A DNA stretch of 64,000 nucleotides from Liolophura sinensis (GCF_032854445.1 NC_088295.1:14803385-14867384), one strand, 5' to 3'. Counted from the first letter of the stretch, positions 1 through 11,415 are shown. Notes: generated by a model from the letters alone, not told the origin. Numbers and translations are program-made.

Positions 1-2370
1 AGATCTTTTTATTTCTTTTTTTTTTTTTTCAACCTTAAACATAATTCGGGCAAGAACGAAAACGGCAATTTTACATCATTCTTATCTTGTGTTGAGGGTG
101 TGGAATGTTGAATGTTTTGTTTGTGACACATTATCACTGTCAAGTAAAGGTAAGCCTAACACCAAATTTATTTTATTGGTGTCTGACAAACTTCCAAGTA
201 CAATGGGTTTATGGTGATCTACTTACAGCCATGAACCCAATTAAATTCAAAATTGTTGATTTGTCTTGTGAGCTTTTATAGGAGCATTCTCCTTGAAGTT
301 GTAGCTGTTTACATACATGAAATGTAGCTGAAAGTCTTTTGTCCTTTCTTTCATGTCCTCAAGGTATCCAGAGTAAGTGTATTGCTATTTCATTACCGTT
401 ACTACTGACCGCTAATTAGCAGCCAAAGGAGCTGGTGATCTCCAGGCAGCTCCCTATAATCCCAGTCAGTTAGAGATTAAGTGGTGCAGTGTCCATGCAT
501 GTTATTGTCACAAGTTTATGTTTAGTGTCACTCCTACGAGCAATCACATCCAGAAATACTAGAGGTTTCAGCAGAAAGGCGTGTATTTTTATTATTGTTG
601 TTATATATATATATATATTTTTTTTGTGATAACTCGTAACTTTGTATTGACATTTTAGTGAACGTAATGAAATTCCCTCACTATATAAAAACCAAACCGT
701 CTGACCTGTTTTTATATCAAGACAGATGGTTGAATCAAAGCTGAATATGATAGTTGGAAAAAGTTGTCAATATTAAATTTGTATGAGGATTAATTGCAAC
801 TCTGGCCTTGTTTCTTGTAATGAGTTTGTATTGAAATGCCTTCATTATATTCACTGATTAACCAACTATAACCAGTACTGTATTACTGAAAGTATAAATG
901 TAACTCAAGTTATTGTTCTACGTGTATGTTGTAACTCGTAACAATTTCATAACCAAGTATCTAGCCAGGCGGATTGCTCCAAGTGAGAGCTGTACAATAC
1001 ATTGCTGTATCATTGTAATGGAAAAGCCTAATATCAGGGAAAAAAAGATTGCATGTGGAAGAAGTTGTGAACATTGTTGTATAGATTGCATGCTAGGAGT
1101 CCTAGGGTAGAAATTGACAACGGAGTGAAATGTATAATATCTTACATGTGTATGTCTATAAAATTAAATGGATAAATAGTACCTTAATGATACAGCCAAG
1201 TTTTGAGATAGACGGTCAAACTGAGTGGATCTCATTCAGTCATTTCATTTTCTCTATCATCTGATGGAAATATGTTTTACTGGTTTGACTTGATAGCTGA
1301 AAACCTGTGTGTAATTGTGTTGTACGTGTAGGTACATGTAAGTCATCGGTCATTAACTATGGAATGAGCCAGAGACAAGGATTTTGAGTGTGATATTAGT
1401 GTAGAATTCGTGAAATGGTTGTTGTCCAGTGGATGGGTAGAGAAACTGTCGTGACAAGCGTACCACATTGGTCCTTGTACATGTGACGCTTAATGCTTTG
1501 CCCGTGACCCAGTGTTAAATTGTAATTTGTGTCCTATTTAGTAGATCACTCCATTCACCAGAGCAAGCAGCCTGAATCCAAGGATGTGAAAAAGTGATAC
1601 TTTAGGATGTTGTAACAGTTGTTCTTAAGAATAATTATTGTTACAACTGTCATTTAGTTCATCTATATCAAGATGGCCCAATTTTTTGTGCTAACAGTAA
1701 TGCCAACTTTTCATTTTTTGTAAACTGGGCAGATTTTCGAATAATGGTTTTTGGGAATAGAGGGCATGTTTTGCAAATATTGTGATTTAAACTGTTCACT
1801 TCACTTTCACTGTTCACCCAGTTAAGTCACCCAATTCTAACTGGGGCACAGCACCAGTTTAAATGACTTCATTTATTTACTGCTTAACCCCATACTTAAG
1901 AATTTTTCATTTGTGTGAAAGTGGTCAGGGTTAAAGGTGATGTGAACCATCGCCCCTTGCCAGGTACCTTTCACACTTGCTGACAACGTTGCAGCGGAAC
2001 AAGGAGGCTGGATTCAAACAATTGATCTCATTGGTTAAAGGCCTGACAGTTCCAGCAAGCCAGGACTAGAACTGTCTTGAGCCAGCGAGAGACCACGGCT
2101 TTGTAAGCCATGACGCATTAATGTATAAGCCAACCTAAGGTGTGGGAATCATTGTGAGAAGGACTCTAGATTTTACTAGAGGGGTTATGTTTCACTTCAT
2201 TACTCAATGAAAAATTTGATATGTTCATAGGTAACTATTTTGTTGTGCAGTAGCAAATAGAGAGCATGTATGTTAACAGGAGGCTGGGTTTTGTCTTTCA
2301 ATTAAATTTTAGAAGAAAAACAAACCTCAAATTTGCCAGTACTAATAAAAAAAAAACATTTGTTTTCCAG
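1..2370. other. Non-coding, probable intron of the upstream gene
   Basis: No frame with splice sites and sustained coding character is visible. The stretch holds a poly-T run at 11-29 and a (TA)n run near 601-618. A short hairpin near 2042-2074 has arms GACAGTTC / GAACTGTC. If the exon at 2371 is real, this is its preceding intron. Confidence 0.4.
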
Positions 2371-2501
2371 CTCTGAGCGGGTTTTCACCTAATCATAAGA
2401 TCAGTGGATTTGAAGAAGCAAAATGCCTGGACAAGATGAATGAGCGGATGCCACCTCGAAAAGACTCAGTAAACAATGCTAACAACAAGGACAAGGCGTA
2501 A
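2371..2501 (+). CDS. Putative last coding exon of an unidentified upstream gene
   Basis: A pyrimidine-rich acceptor (TGTTTTCCAG, ending at 2370) is followed by an open frame of two carried bases plus 42 codons ending in TAA at 2499-2501. The peptide begins [13 protein letters not shown] and ends NNANNKDKA; it is basic and low in hydrophobics, like a disordered C-terminal tail. A long AT-rich stretch with poly(A) signals follows, as expected of a 3' UTR. I do not recognise the protein. The exon is short enough that a chance frame behind a cryptic acceptor cannot be excluded. Confidence 0.4.
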
Positions 2502-4865
2502 AAAAAACAAAACAAAACAAAAAAAAATCAGTATAGATGAAGACCGAATGAACAGGCCTCCCAGTGTGGTGCACAGTGATCTGCTCTACAGTCACTTCAG
2601 ACAGAAAACAGACTTCATGTGACAGTTACCCTTATCCACTGGTGTTTTCCGAGTTTTATAGATCTCTTCTCAATTCCATTACACCAGCTTTGAAATCCAT
2701 CTTATGTTTATTATATGTCCACTACCACATAAAACTGTGGGATGTTCCTCCCTGGGGCACTTGACAGGTTCCCGTGTATTCTCCCACATTCACTGTGTAC
2801 ATAGTTCTCCAGCCTTCTGTGTTGGAGTGACTGCATGGAATCCCAGTCGGAGGCCAGCTGTCTTCTTGGTCAAGGGGAGATAACCCTGTGTCTTGCGGTC
2901 GGACTACTGGAGACGGTTATTTATTGAACAAGAAGCTGAAGTGTATTGATGATAGCGAACATGACGAGGTAGACATGGATGGTTTCACAGATTATCACTT
3001 GAGTTTGAACTATATACTCATGACATAACATGGATTATTATCAGTTACACTGCATGTGACTTAGCAGTTAAGAAAAGGGTGAAAGTGTTTGGATGTCTAC
3101 AGAGAAAACAACAGCTGACAACACAAGTAACACTATGTTAGCCATGTGGTTGGTCTAAATGTTTATCTTCTTGCTGACAATAATCTGAAGTTTTCCTGTT
3201 AACTGACTCGTTTACTATCATAAAGCTTCACATTCAAACTGTTACCAGTTGAATTTCATCGCATTGTGTAACTGTTATCTTACCTTTCCCAAACCACTGT
3301 CGTACTGGACACAGTATGTTTATGTTGTTACCTATTGCATGTGTCAAAGGCCGGCCTACATTCTGGGAATGTTTGTAGCCATTTTCTGGTGGTGTTCATC
3401 CTGCTCTTGCCAGTTCCACCTCTGTCCTGTGTCGACTGTGAGTGCTCTACACCTGGTGGCCATACTTCTCCATTTCATGGCAACGAGGAACCTCATACAA
3501 AGTAGTTAACCAATTTGCCATCTATTATTAGAAGTGTTAGTAAAGTGTGAATTTACCTGTTGACTTTAAAGAGTGTTTATTTGTTTGAAGTCAAGTGTTA
3601 CATGCTGGAAGCTACTATTGTTACTTTGTCATCACTGCCATATTTGTTTTCTTCTTTTAGTACATTTTTTATCTCGAGTTAAAGTGTAGGTGTGATATTT
3701 TTTGTTTGTACCCTCTATATAATGTGAAACCTTACCAGTGCTAATTATATTTGGTTTCCTTTTCTTTTTCTCTACGAAAACAAGTTTTCAGCAGTAGCAT
3801 TACAGTTAATGCTACAGAGGATGTATACCTTTTTTTTTTTTTTTGACTACTAAACTGTGTGATTGTATTGAAAACTGTGATGTAGTGCTTTGTTGGCAGT
3901 TTTGGAAAAAGCTTAGAAAATTTCTGTGTTGTGGGTTCCAAGATGAATTTTCAGTGGTGAAGAATGAACACTCAGATTGCATGCGAATATTTTATATTTG
4001 CTTTTATGAATTAGTCGGCAAATCACCTGTTTTTGGTCTTACATGACTTTTTGCCATTGCCATGGCCAATTTTGCCATGAATTAGCCATTGCGTTGCCTG
4101 TTAAAATGCTATTGCAGTTCTACATGGTACAGTGGCAAATGGTGTTCGTAGGTCATATCAGGTGAATAGCGTAATGTTAAATTACAGTGTTCTGTGTTTT
4201 ATTTCTCCATGAATCCTGATGGCTTGTGGAATGGTGTAATCTAACCACATCATAAATCCAGATATTGAATATTTATTATTATTATCTATTTGAATTGCTG
4301 TTAAGTACTGTGGTTGTGAGCAAGTTGTTGGACATTTTACACTTTTGCAATTTACAGTTTTTATCTTCAAAAACAATTTAGATGTTGTAGTGTACACACA
4401 ATATAATTAAAACAGTTAATTATACACACAATAAGTGTTTGTTGACCTAAAAAGCACCATTCAGCACAAAATAATTCATTCTAAGTGACACAGTTAATGA
4501 ATTATTAGTGGTAGTTGTTGCAAGTACATGTCATAGTATAGTCATGTCTCAAGCATTTTCATTGTTACATTGCAGAAGAAAAGAGGGAAAAAGTTCCAAA
4601 AAAAAAAAAAAAAGGAAAAAAAATTTTTTAAAGACTTAGTATCTTATATTGTACGTGGATAGCTTCCTAATGTACTGTTCCTGCTGATAACTCGGCAGTG
4701 TATATTTCTACCATACTTGACCTGGAGATTTACCCTGAGCCTTTGAACATGGCTCATCTTGAGGTGATGTAAAAACTTCACAGCTGGCATAATGTTCTGG
4801 GGTGGGCTGTGACAGACTGGACTTGGGGACCTGCACTGCTCAACTTGACAGGACCTACTAGTGTA

Positions 4866-4871
4866 AATAAA
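4866..4871 (+). promoter_or_regulatory. Candidate poly(A) signal AATAAA
   Basis: Canonical hexamer in the presumed 3' UTR of the upstream gene, about 2.4 kb after its stop codon; the more upstream of two candidates. Confidence 0.35.
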
Positions 4872-5147
4872 AATGGCTAAAATATTAATATATTTATAGG
4901 TGGTCTGTGGTAAGACTTCCTCCCTTATTTTCCAATGCTACCAAATACTGAGGCTTACTGTACAAACTATTAGGGAAATTACCCCTTGTATGTATAATAA
5001 TGCCTTGTATAGAAGATTTTATTAACATTATTACCTTCGATGTTTTCAAATTTTACTCGATCTTTTTTCATTATTTTGTCTATTTGTCAGGACATATTTG
5101 TTGTAAATCATGCATGTATTCATACTTGTCAACATTTAAGTGTTCAA

Positions 5148-5153
5148 AATAAA
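5148..5153 (+). promoter_or_regulatory. Candidate poly(A) signal AATAAA
   Basis: Canonical hexamer, followed within 40-70 bases by GT-rich sequence (TGGTGTGTTTTGTTTTTG) that could serve as the downstream element. It is the better of the two candidate ends for the upstream plus-strand gene. Confidence 0.4.
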
Positions 5154-5689
5154 CCAAGAAAAATTACTCGCCCTTGAAATAAGAAGACTGGTGTGTTTTG
5201 TTTTTGTTTCCAGGGATTTGTTTTTGATTATGGACCGTATTTAACCAAAAAGTAGCATGTTTTCCTTGATTCTGATTGATTCATCCACCTTATAAATTAA
5301 GTTTTTGGTGAAGTTGGATTAATTTATCTGAAAAACTTAGTGGTGTCATGAAAAGTACCAGTTCAGGGCCTTTGTGCTTCTGAAAGTGGATTTTTACATA
5401 CCAAACTTAGGCGAAATACAGTAATTTATGGTGTAATTTTTCTATTAAAATTATTATATATGGTGGAAATACTCTAAATCTCCTTCCTGCCTGTATCAAG
5501 ACTGTGCAAAGCTGTGAACTTGCTTGTTCTTTGTTTATTACTTCACAATTATTGGTGTACATGTACTCATAAAACATATATGAAGTACACACGCACTGCA
5601 ACATAACAGAAGAAAACGATCCACTCTGCTGTCATTTGGACTGTCTGTGTAGCTTGTCTCTTAAGTCTGGTCATTCCAAGACTTTATAA

Positions 5690-5829
5690 ATGGTACTTGG
5701 TGTTCAGCCCTGATACTTCAGTGGCAGCAGCACTTTGGCAGCATGGACTCCCCCTGCCACAAGAAGACACAGTATATGCACACACATAATGACCTCTTCA
5801 TCATGTGACTGAAAAACTAAGTATGACAA
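5690..5829 (+). mobile_element. SINE family B, 3' part only
   Basis: Matches the body and tail of the copy at 17209-17548: 'gcatggactc(a/c)ccctgcca', 'aatgacctcttcatcatgtgactgaaaaactaagtatgac'-type tail. The tRNA-like head is missing, so this is a 5'-truncated copy. Confidence 0.6.
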
Positions 5830-5939
5830 CCTCTAAAATACTTCATGGGTATTGATGATAGATTTTAGTATCAAATAGTAACCTGAAAAGTATACATGAA
5901 AGCTCACATCTGTATATAAAAAAAAAAAAAAAAGCCCAG

Positions 5940-6690
5940 ACACAATCGCGAACAGATGGACAAAAGCACTATACCATTAGGCAGAGTGTATAAAAATGGA
6001 CAAATGTGAGGCGTGACATCACATCTGTACCTATGCATCAATGAAAAATCAAAACTACAAAACAATTAGAGTAGCCTGTACACAAAGTTCAGGTCAATCT
6101 ACATAGCAGATATCAGAGAAAGGGCAATCTGGTTACAATGGCAACCGTGGAAATAGAAAATGAGAGTCGCAACACATCATTCACATTTGCATCTATTCAG
6201 CAAAAATTACTCCATGTGAAAACAATTGCAGTTGTAGCCTGAACAGGATATCTCTTTGTGTAGTATATTTAGGGATGATGCCAAGCTGGTTACCATGGCA
6301 GTGGTGAAAATGGACAAATTTGAGTCCCCACATAGTCCTGTCTGTTTCTAAGCATCCACCAAGAATTAAAACTGAACATGGAAAACAATTGGATTTGTAG
6401 TCTGTGCACAAAGTTCATGCCTATATAACTATATGGTAGATATCAGGGGAAGAGCAATCTGGTTACCATGGACAAATGCAAGTCTCGACAGTATCACGTA
6501 TGTATCTATCCACCAAAAATTAAAACTACGTGAAAAACACTTGAAGCTGTAGCGATGTGAAATCGTATATATATATATAGTATATATAAGGAAAATGGCA
6601 ATCTGGTTAATGTGACAACCGTGGAACTATCTATGGAATACAAATGGAGATATAGACTGGACACAAATACGGACGGACGAAATGCTACCA
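5940..6690. repeat. Degenerate tandem repeat, unit about 157 bp, 4-5 copies
   Basis: The anchor 'g(g/a)gCAATCTGGTTACcATGG' recurs near 6123, 6280, 6452 and 6597. A second anchor (tgaGtc-cacat…gcATCtAtcCACCaa) recurs near 6008, 6162, 6319 and 6478, giving spacings of 154, 157 and 159. Between them each unit repeats AAAATTAAAACTAC and AACAATTG-AGTTGTAG. The array starts 'cacaatcgcgaacagatggac' and ends 'cacaaatacggacggacg'. A short (TA)n lies in the fourth unit. I see no coding potential. Confidence 0.75.
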
Positions 6691-6699
6691 CAGAGGGAC

Positions 6700-7640
6700 C
6701 TCAGTTTTTATTTTGACTGGAATTGGTAGCTTCTATATAAATTACGCAGGGAAGGGAAGTGGAGGCATGTCTGTGCTGTTTCTACAACACAGAATTCCTG
6801 GTGTAAACTACAGACCTTTGCTAGTTGAACTGGCAGACTGTGTCCAGCAAACTTCATATAAGATTACATGAGAAAGAACCATTAACAACTAATTGTCACC
6901 AAGGCTTTTGTATTACAGCCCTTAGGAATATGTAGAAAAGAAAATGAGACACTGATATCTATCCAGACACATTTTGTGTGTGTGTGTGAGAGGGGGGTGG
7001 TGCATGGCGATTTGCAGATGGAATGAGCAACAAGGCTGAGTGCTGGTCAGACCAGTTTACAACCACTTAGTGGGCACTCTTCAAGTCACCTGCTAGAGTA
7101 AAACAGAGGGGACTGTTAGGTGACGTGCAGGTCACATGGGAAAATCTGTGATGGAACATTACAAAGATACGTGTATGAAAAACGAGGCACACAGCACTGT
7201 TGCCTTAGTTCCAGCTTACAGTTGTAACCAATCCGACTGTGCCTGGCTCATATTCTGTAAGAGGTTGCTTTAATTGGGGTTTGCCTGGTTTAGTCTGAAC
7301 TGAAGCTAGCGCTCCTTTCCATACTGACAAACAACAGAAGGGAAGGAAGGCTGGGGAGACAGTCCAGAAGATGGGAGTCGTCTCAGGCGGCATGAGAGCT
7401 CCACCCCCAGCTGTGAACGGATGGTCCTGTACTTGCATCCAAAACACTCGCATCAACTTATCACAAGGCCACACAAGCTATCAGAATAAACAGGCACTTC
7501 TAACTGTGATGTCCAGTACCTATTCCACAAACAAATTGTTTAAGCTGACTGTAGCTGCCAGATCTATATATATTTAAGGCACATACTGTCATGGTAGTTA
7601 CAATAAACTTAGCACAGTTTTTAGAAGGTTTTCGCACAGG
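6700..7640. other. Intergenic, nothing recognised
   Basis: No coding frame with family resemblance, no SINE and no inverted repeat were seen. The 89-codon minus frame at 7205-7474 and the overlapping 68-codon plus frame have no supporting splice sites or motifs. Confidence 0.4.
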
Positions 7641-7644
7641 GTGA

Positions 7645-7952
7645 ACGTTTCATCTTGAGTTGTTTAATGCCACAGTCCACTATGGGGGTTCAGCTTTACG
7701 AGTGAAGGAAATGGTGGTAAATAACGAAGTCAATGAAAAAACTTTCCCAAGTGTATGTACCAAACCGATACACACATCGTACAGGAGGAAGACAAGTAGC
7801 CTTCAGCAAATGACCACATAAACTGTCACATATGCATCACTGCGCAAACAGTGAGAGTGGGGGAATTTACAAATTCCATGTCCAAGACCAAGTTTGAACC
7901 TGCAATTCATGCAACTTAAAAATAAGCATTTTAACCACTCCACCATGACCAA
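7645..7952 (-). mobile_element. SINE family C, near full length
   Basis: On the minus strand this opens with a tRNA-like head: A-box-like TGGAGTGGTTAAAATGC, then B-box-like GCAGGTTCAAACTT. An unrelated body follows, then the tail GTGGCATTAAACAACTCAAG, which matches the shared SINE tail in this window. A related plus-strand copy lies at 14580-14785. No clear target-site duplication was found. Confidence 0.6.
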
Positions 7953-8361
7953 CTTCAAGGCCCTTTTGATGCTTTCCCTTCGCTGGCTTTTCCCTGACGT
8001 CTTTTCTCAAGACTAAGCCAGGTCTGAGTTTCAGTCCACAGAGTTTGTTCCATTAAACTCCCTAGCAGCAGCAATTAACATGGGCCAGATGGCTAACAAA
8101 AAATAATTTAATTCACGATTTTTCACAGCCTGCAAGATCTGTAAAAATCAGCTTTCTTCCATCGGCACTCATGTTAAATTGATCTAGCTTATCCATGCTG
8201 TAGATTCCACAAAGGGAGGGAAATACAACAGCTGACCCTGCAGGTCTTTAATAACAACTGTGACAAACTAGTCTTGAACAAAGTTGATAGACACTGTGAT
8301 TTGGCTTAAAATGTGAAGTATTGGATGACTGTAGTTCAAAGGTGCAAAACAGGGGAAATTG

Positions 8362-8490
8362 TTCATTTATTTGACTGATGTTTTACGCCATACTCAAGAA
8401 TATTTCACCTAAATGATGGCAGCCAGCATCACAGTGGGAGGAAACCGGGAAGAGCCCGAGGAAAACCCACGACCATCCACAGGTTGCTGG
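8362..8490 (-). mobile_element. SINE family A, tail half of the host copy split by insertion
   Basis: Reverse-oriented family A tail and body (TTTATTTGACTGATG, CTCAAGAATATTTCA, GAGGAAAACCCACGACCATCC). It breaks off at CAGGTTGCTGG and resumes at 8764, where the same element continues without loss. The 273-bp segment between is a second SINE. Confidence 0.85.
8480..8490. repeat. Target-site duplication, left copy
   Basis: CAGGTTGCTGG, identical to 8764-8774. The site lies inside the older host SINE. Confidence 0.85.
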
Positions 8491-8763
8491 ATTTATTTAT
8501 TTATTTGATTGGTGTTTTACGCTCAAGAATACTCAAGAATATTTCACTTATACGACGGCGGCCAGCATTATGGTGGGTGGAAACCGGGCACAGCCCGGGG
8601 GAAACCCACGACCATCCGCAGGTTGCTGACAGACCTTCCCACTTACGGCCGGAGAGAAAACCAGCATGAGCTGGACTTGAACTCACAGCGACCGCATTGG
8701 TGAGAGGCTCCTGGGTCATTACGCTGCGCTAGCGCACTAACCGACTGAGCCACGGAGGCCCCC
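8491..8763 (-). mobile_element. SINE family A, full-length copy nested in another SINE
   Basis: Minus-strand order: head GGGGCCTCCGTGGCTCAG (A-box region, CAGTCGGTTAGTGCGC), B-box-like GTTCAAGTCC, central CTGCGGATGGTCGTGGG, then GTGAAATATTCTTGAG and an (AAAT)n tail. It is close in sequence to the youngest-looking copy at 49299-49565. CTCAAGAATA is duplicated near the tail. An 11-bp direct repeat flanks it. Confidence 0.9.
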
Positions 8764-8774
8764 CAGGTTGCTGG
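8764..8774. repeat. Target-site duplication, right copy
   Basis: CAGGTTGCTGG, identical to 8480-8490. It is followed at once by the continuation of the host SINE (AAGATCTTCCCAC). Confidence 0.85.
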
Positions 8775-8909
8775 AAGATCTTCCCACATGCTTTCGGAGA
8801 GGAAGCCAGCATGAGCTGGACTTGAACTCACAGCGACCGCATTGGTAAGAGTCACATGGGACACTGTGTCCCACCGGAACGCCAACCACCTCAACCACAG
8901 AGTCTCCCA
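8764..8909 (-). mobile_element. SINE family A, head half of the host copy
   Basis: Continues the element interrupted at 8490: GGAAGATCTTCCCAC, GGACTTGAACTCACAGCGACC and a diverged head ending near 8909 (reverse complement GACTCTGTGGTTGAGGTGG). It is more diverged than the insert, consistent with greater age. Confidence 0.75.
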
Positions 8910-8955
8910 AATCATAGGAAATAGAATTTGTCCTATTTTCATTGGAGTAGTAGCA

Positions 8956-8961
8956 TTTAAT
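8956..8961 (-). promoter_or_regulatory. Candidate poly(A) signal ATTAAA for DPH1
   Basis: ATTAAA on the minus strand, about 970 bases past the DPH1 stop codon. I saw no AATAAA on that strand between here and 9932. The next canonical ones lie inside SINE tails (8366-8371 and 8491 onward). Confidence 0.25.
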
Positions 8962-9932
8962 GTGTTGATACAACAAATGGTAGTGTGAACGCAGCTTTCC
9001 ATCTCACTTGTCAGAAGTAGTTCAGGCATAATTGACAGAATAACAAATGAGATGTCACATAAACACAAGCCATAATGATACAGGTATTCAATAGTCACCT
9101 TACTGGAGAACGCTTAATGGACCACAAAGCCACCAAGTATGTCAAAGCTATAGAATACTGGAATTGGTAACAACCATTTGTGGAATTATGTGACAAGAAT
9201 GAATTTTATGAGAAAAAAATTGTAATCAAAATAAATTAATTATCTCTATTAGAGTACAATTATGCTATGAAGAACACACATACCATGTATGGAGCCAGCA
9301 CTTATTCACTTGTTTCCTTCTTTGAATAGCGTTCAGCTGTGAAGGAAATCAGAGTGCTCACAAGCAACTCACCACTTATAAACACATACTAACTCAGTAG
9401 TTGAACAAGTAGTAGAAAATGGGTTATACAGTGGACTGTAAGAGATTACCAAATATTGAAGCAAAGATGAAGTCATGTTGAACTATATGTACCTTGAAAA
9501 CGCAACGGAACACCCCAACAAAGCTTTAAACACAGCTTAGAGTCCACTGTTAGACAGGCAAATATTCAAAATGCAGCTACTACAACTTTGGTTATAATTC
9601 AAGCAAAATTAACTGTGTTGTGTAAATGCAGTTCTTATCTATGCTAGAATCAAGCAAATTTACTGAAATTTCCTTACCACATGAGGAAAATACGTGTATC
9701 TGACCAAGTACCAGTATATGCACAGATAAATGATTTTATAATTACAAGGTCTCAAAACTATAGTTGCTTCCTTGACAGCGTTTTCTGTGCAATACAAAGT
9801 TAATCATGGGCAAATCACATGACCATGTGCAGTGGCTTGCACTGGTGATTGCCAGAGTACACTTTCACTCCTTGGATCTGGCAGGTGTAATGTCAGCTCC
9901 CTGTTTGTCCATCTCAACTGACCAATATTCTG

Positions 9933-11411
9933 TCAGTAAGTTGGGGCACGACATTCGCAGTCAGCACATTCATTAGAGCATGGCTCTGTATCCTTTACTT
10001 TCCCATGCTCATGATCATGATCATGCTTATCATGATGTTTATGGCCATGACTATCATGATTAATGTCAGCTTGTCCATGATCCACCTCTGAACCTTGGCT
10101 GGTTTTTCTGTTGCCTCTTTCTTCTATATGACCAGAAATATTTCCATTGCAACTTTCATTCAGGGTCTTGGTACTCTGATCTTTCTTCACTCCTAGTCTT
10201 TTGCGTGGAGTTCTAGCTGGTCTGTTGGATTCATGATTGACTGTCCATGACCCCAGGCTATTGTTGGCATAGTAATCCATCGGGTAGACCTCCTGCCACT
10301 TCACCTCATCTAAGGCAACTGATATCTCATAAGGCGAGAGTAACGGCTTGGTAAAGGCTGCACCCCAATCTATAGAGAGTCTGGGACAGGCAATCTGTAC
10401 CCAAGCATCTACATCTTCAAAAAGCTTGAGTTTATCAGGGAATATTTCCGATAACAAAACAGTCACATGTGCTTTCCCACAGCTTTCCAATTTCTGTTTC
10501 AAATTATCCAAAACTTTTGGTGAGCCCTGTCTTCCTAATGTTCCAAGCACCAAACCAAATGTTTTGGCATTCCGTGCAGTGCTGATGGCGGAACGTCTGA
10601 CTTGGTGTAAGCGTTCATGGTCGTAGAACTCCCGAGAGAACACCTTGTTGTAGGGGTCATACCTGTAAGCTGGTATATCTGGGTTTCCAATCATAATAGA
10701 TTCCAAATGAAACCTCCCATCCCCTAAGTATATGATGGCGTCGACCCCTTGTAACCTTGGAGAGGTACAACCCAGGATTTCCCCTGGTGACAAAGGCTTG
10801 CTCTGTGGAACAGTCACCATGTAATCCTTCCTTAGTTCCCCCAATGCAGATTGTAAGGCTGTTACAAACTGGATTGTACTGACGAAAGCCAAATGGGAAC
10901 CTGACTCAAAGTTGAACTTAATCGTCTCAATGAAATGTGTCGTGTCTATCTTTATGTCAACGAACACATATAGCATTTGTATTCCTTCAGTTTTATCAAT
11001 AGGCACTAAACAGCTGTGACCATAATGCACCATTAGCTCAGCCCCCAAAGCCTTGGCTGTGAAATCGTCCACACAGCATGCCCCATAAGTCACGTCACCC
11101 ATAATAAGAGTGTCGGCGTCGGTAAATTTTTCAATGATATCTGCAATAGTGCAGGCGAATAGCAACAGCCCTTCCGGGAATTGTAAAGCAACTCGTTTGG
11201 CTCCAAGTGTTTTGATCCGCCATATAGTTTTTGGAATTTCAAAGTTATAATTATCTGGGAGCTGCTTCATTGCCAGCTGAATCTCGGGATTTAGCAAAAT
11301 CTCATCTGGTATTTGGTGAGCGACTTTACGACCTTTTCCACTTCCAAAAACTTTTCGTGAATGTTTTGCAGAGACCACAACTGGACCGTGTGGTTCCTCA
11401 ACGGCTGCCAT
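9933..11411 (-). CDS. DPH1: DPH1: 2-(3-amino-3-carboxypropyl)histidine synthase subunit 1
   Basis: DPH1 pairs with DPH2 in a [4Fe-4S] radical-SAM-type enzyme. It transfers the 3-amino-3-carboxypropyl group of S-adenosylmethionine to a histidine of elongation factor 2, the first step of diphthamide synthesis in the cytosol. The 492-residue frame aligns with the family from [13 protein letters not shown] onward. The three cluster cysteines are visible in [18 protein letters not shown] and [18 protein letters not shown] and [11 protein letters not shown] are further signatures. The frame is open up to 11531, but 11411 is the first in-frame ATG. Its context AAGATGG is strong and also resembles a YY1 site. 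There is no intron across the whole frame. The C-terminal 50 residues add a His/Asp-rich stretch before the conserved Cys-rich end (CADCEC). The protein is about 50 residues longer than the human form, mostly from this tail. Confidence 0.95.
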   Translation of the reverse strand: MAAVEEPHGPVVVSAKHSRKVFGSGKGRKVAHQIPDEILLNPEIQLAMKQLPDNYNFEIPKTIWRIKTLGAKRVALQFPEGLLLFACTIADIIEKFTDADTLIMGDVTYGACCVDDFTAKALGAELMVHYGHSCLVPIDKTEGIQMLYVFVDIKIDTTHFIETIKFNFESGSHLAFVSTIQFVTALQSALGELRKDYMVTVPQSKPLSPGEILGCTSPRLQGVDAIIYLGDGRFHLESIMIGNPDIPAYRYDPYNKVFSREFYDHERLHQVRRSAISTARNAKTFGLVLGTLGRQGSPKVLDNLKQKLESCGKAHVTVLLSEIFPDKLKLFEDVDAWVQIACPRLSIDWGAAFTKPLLSPYEISVALDEVKWQEVYPMDYYANNSLGSWTVNHESNRPARTPRKRLGVKKDQSTKTLNESCNGNISGHIEERGNRKTSQGSEVDHGQADINHDSHGHKHHDKHDHDHEHGKVKDTEPCSNECADCECRAPTY

Positions 11412-11415
11412 CTTA
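11404..11415 (-). promoter_or_regulatory. YY1-like site over the DPH1 start codon
   Basis: The minus strand reads AAGATGGCAGCC, one base from the AAGATGGCGGC consensus often found over start codons of housekeeping genes. Motif match only. Confidence 0.35.

Larger units (their letters stand above)
2502..5165 (+). other. Probable long 3' UTR of the upstream gene
   Basis: About 2.6 kb of AT-rich sequence follows the stop at 2501, with A-rich and T-rich runs (3831-3843, 4599-4613) and no convincing coding frame. Two canonical AATAAA hexamers stand near its end. The 86-codon frame at 3249-3509 has no splice or family support and is treated as chance. Confidence 0.35.

Noticed and set aside
2042-2074. 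Hairpin GACAGTTC / GAACTGTC as a microRNA precursor
   Set aside because: The stem is only 8-9 bp, too short for a precursor.
3249-3509. 86-codon Cys-rich frame in the presumed 3' UTR
   Set aside because: No splice support, no signal or family motif, and weak coding character.
5940-6690. CRISPR-like array
   Set aside because: Units are about 157 bp, diverged throughout, with no short constant repeat or unique spacers, and the genome is animal.
8643-9098. 151-codon minus-strand frame
   Set aside because: It lies largely over two SINE copies and repeats the same peptide twice because of the nested insertion; no protein family resemblance.
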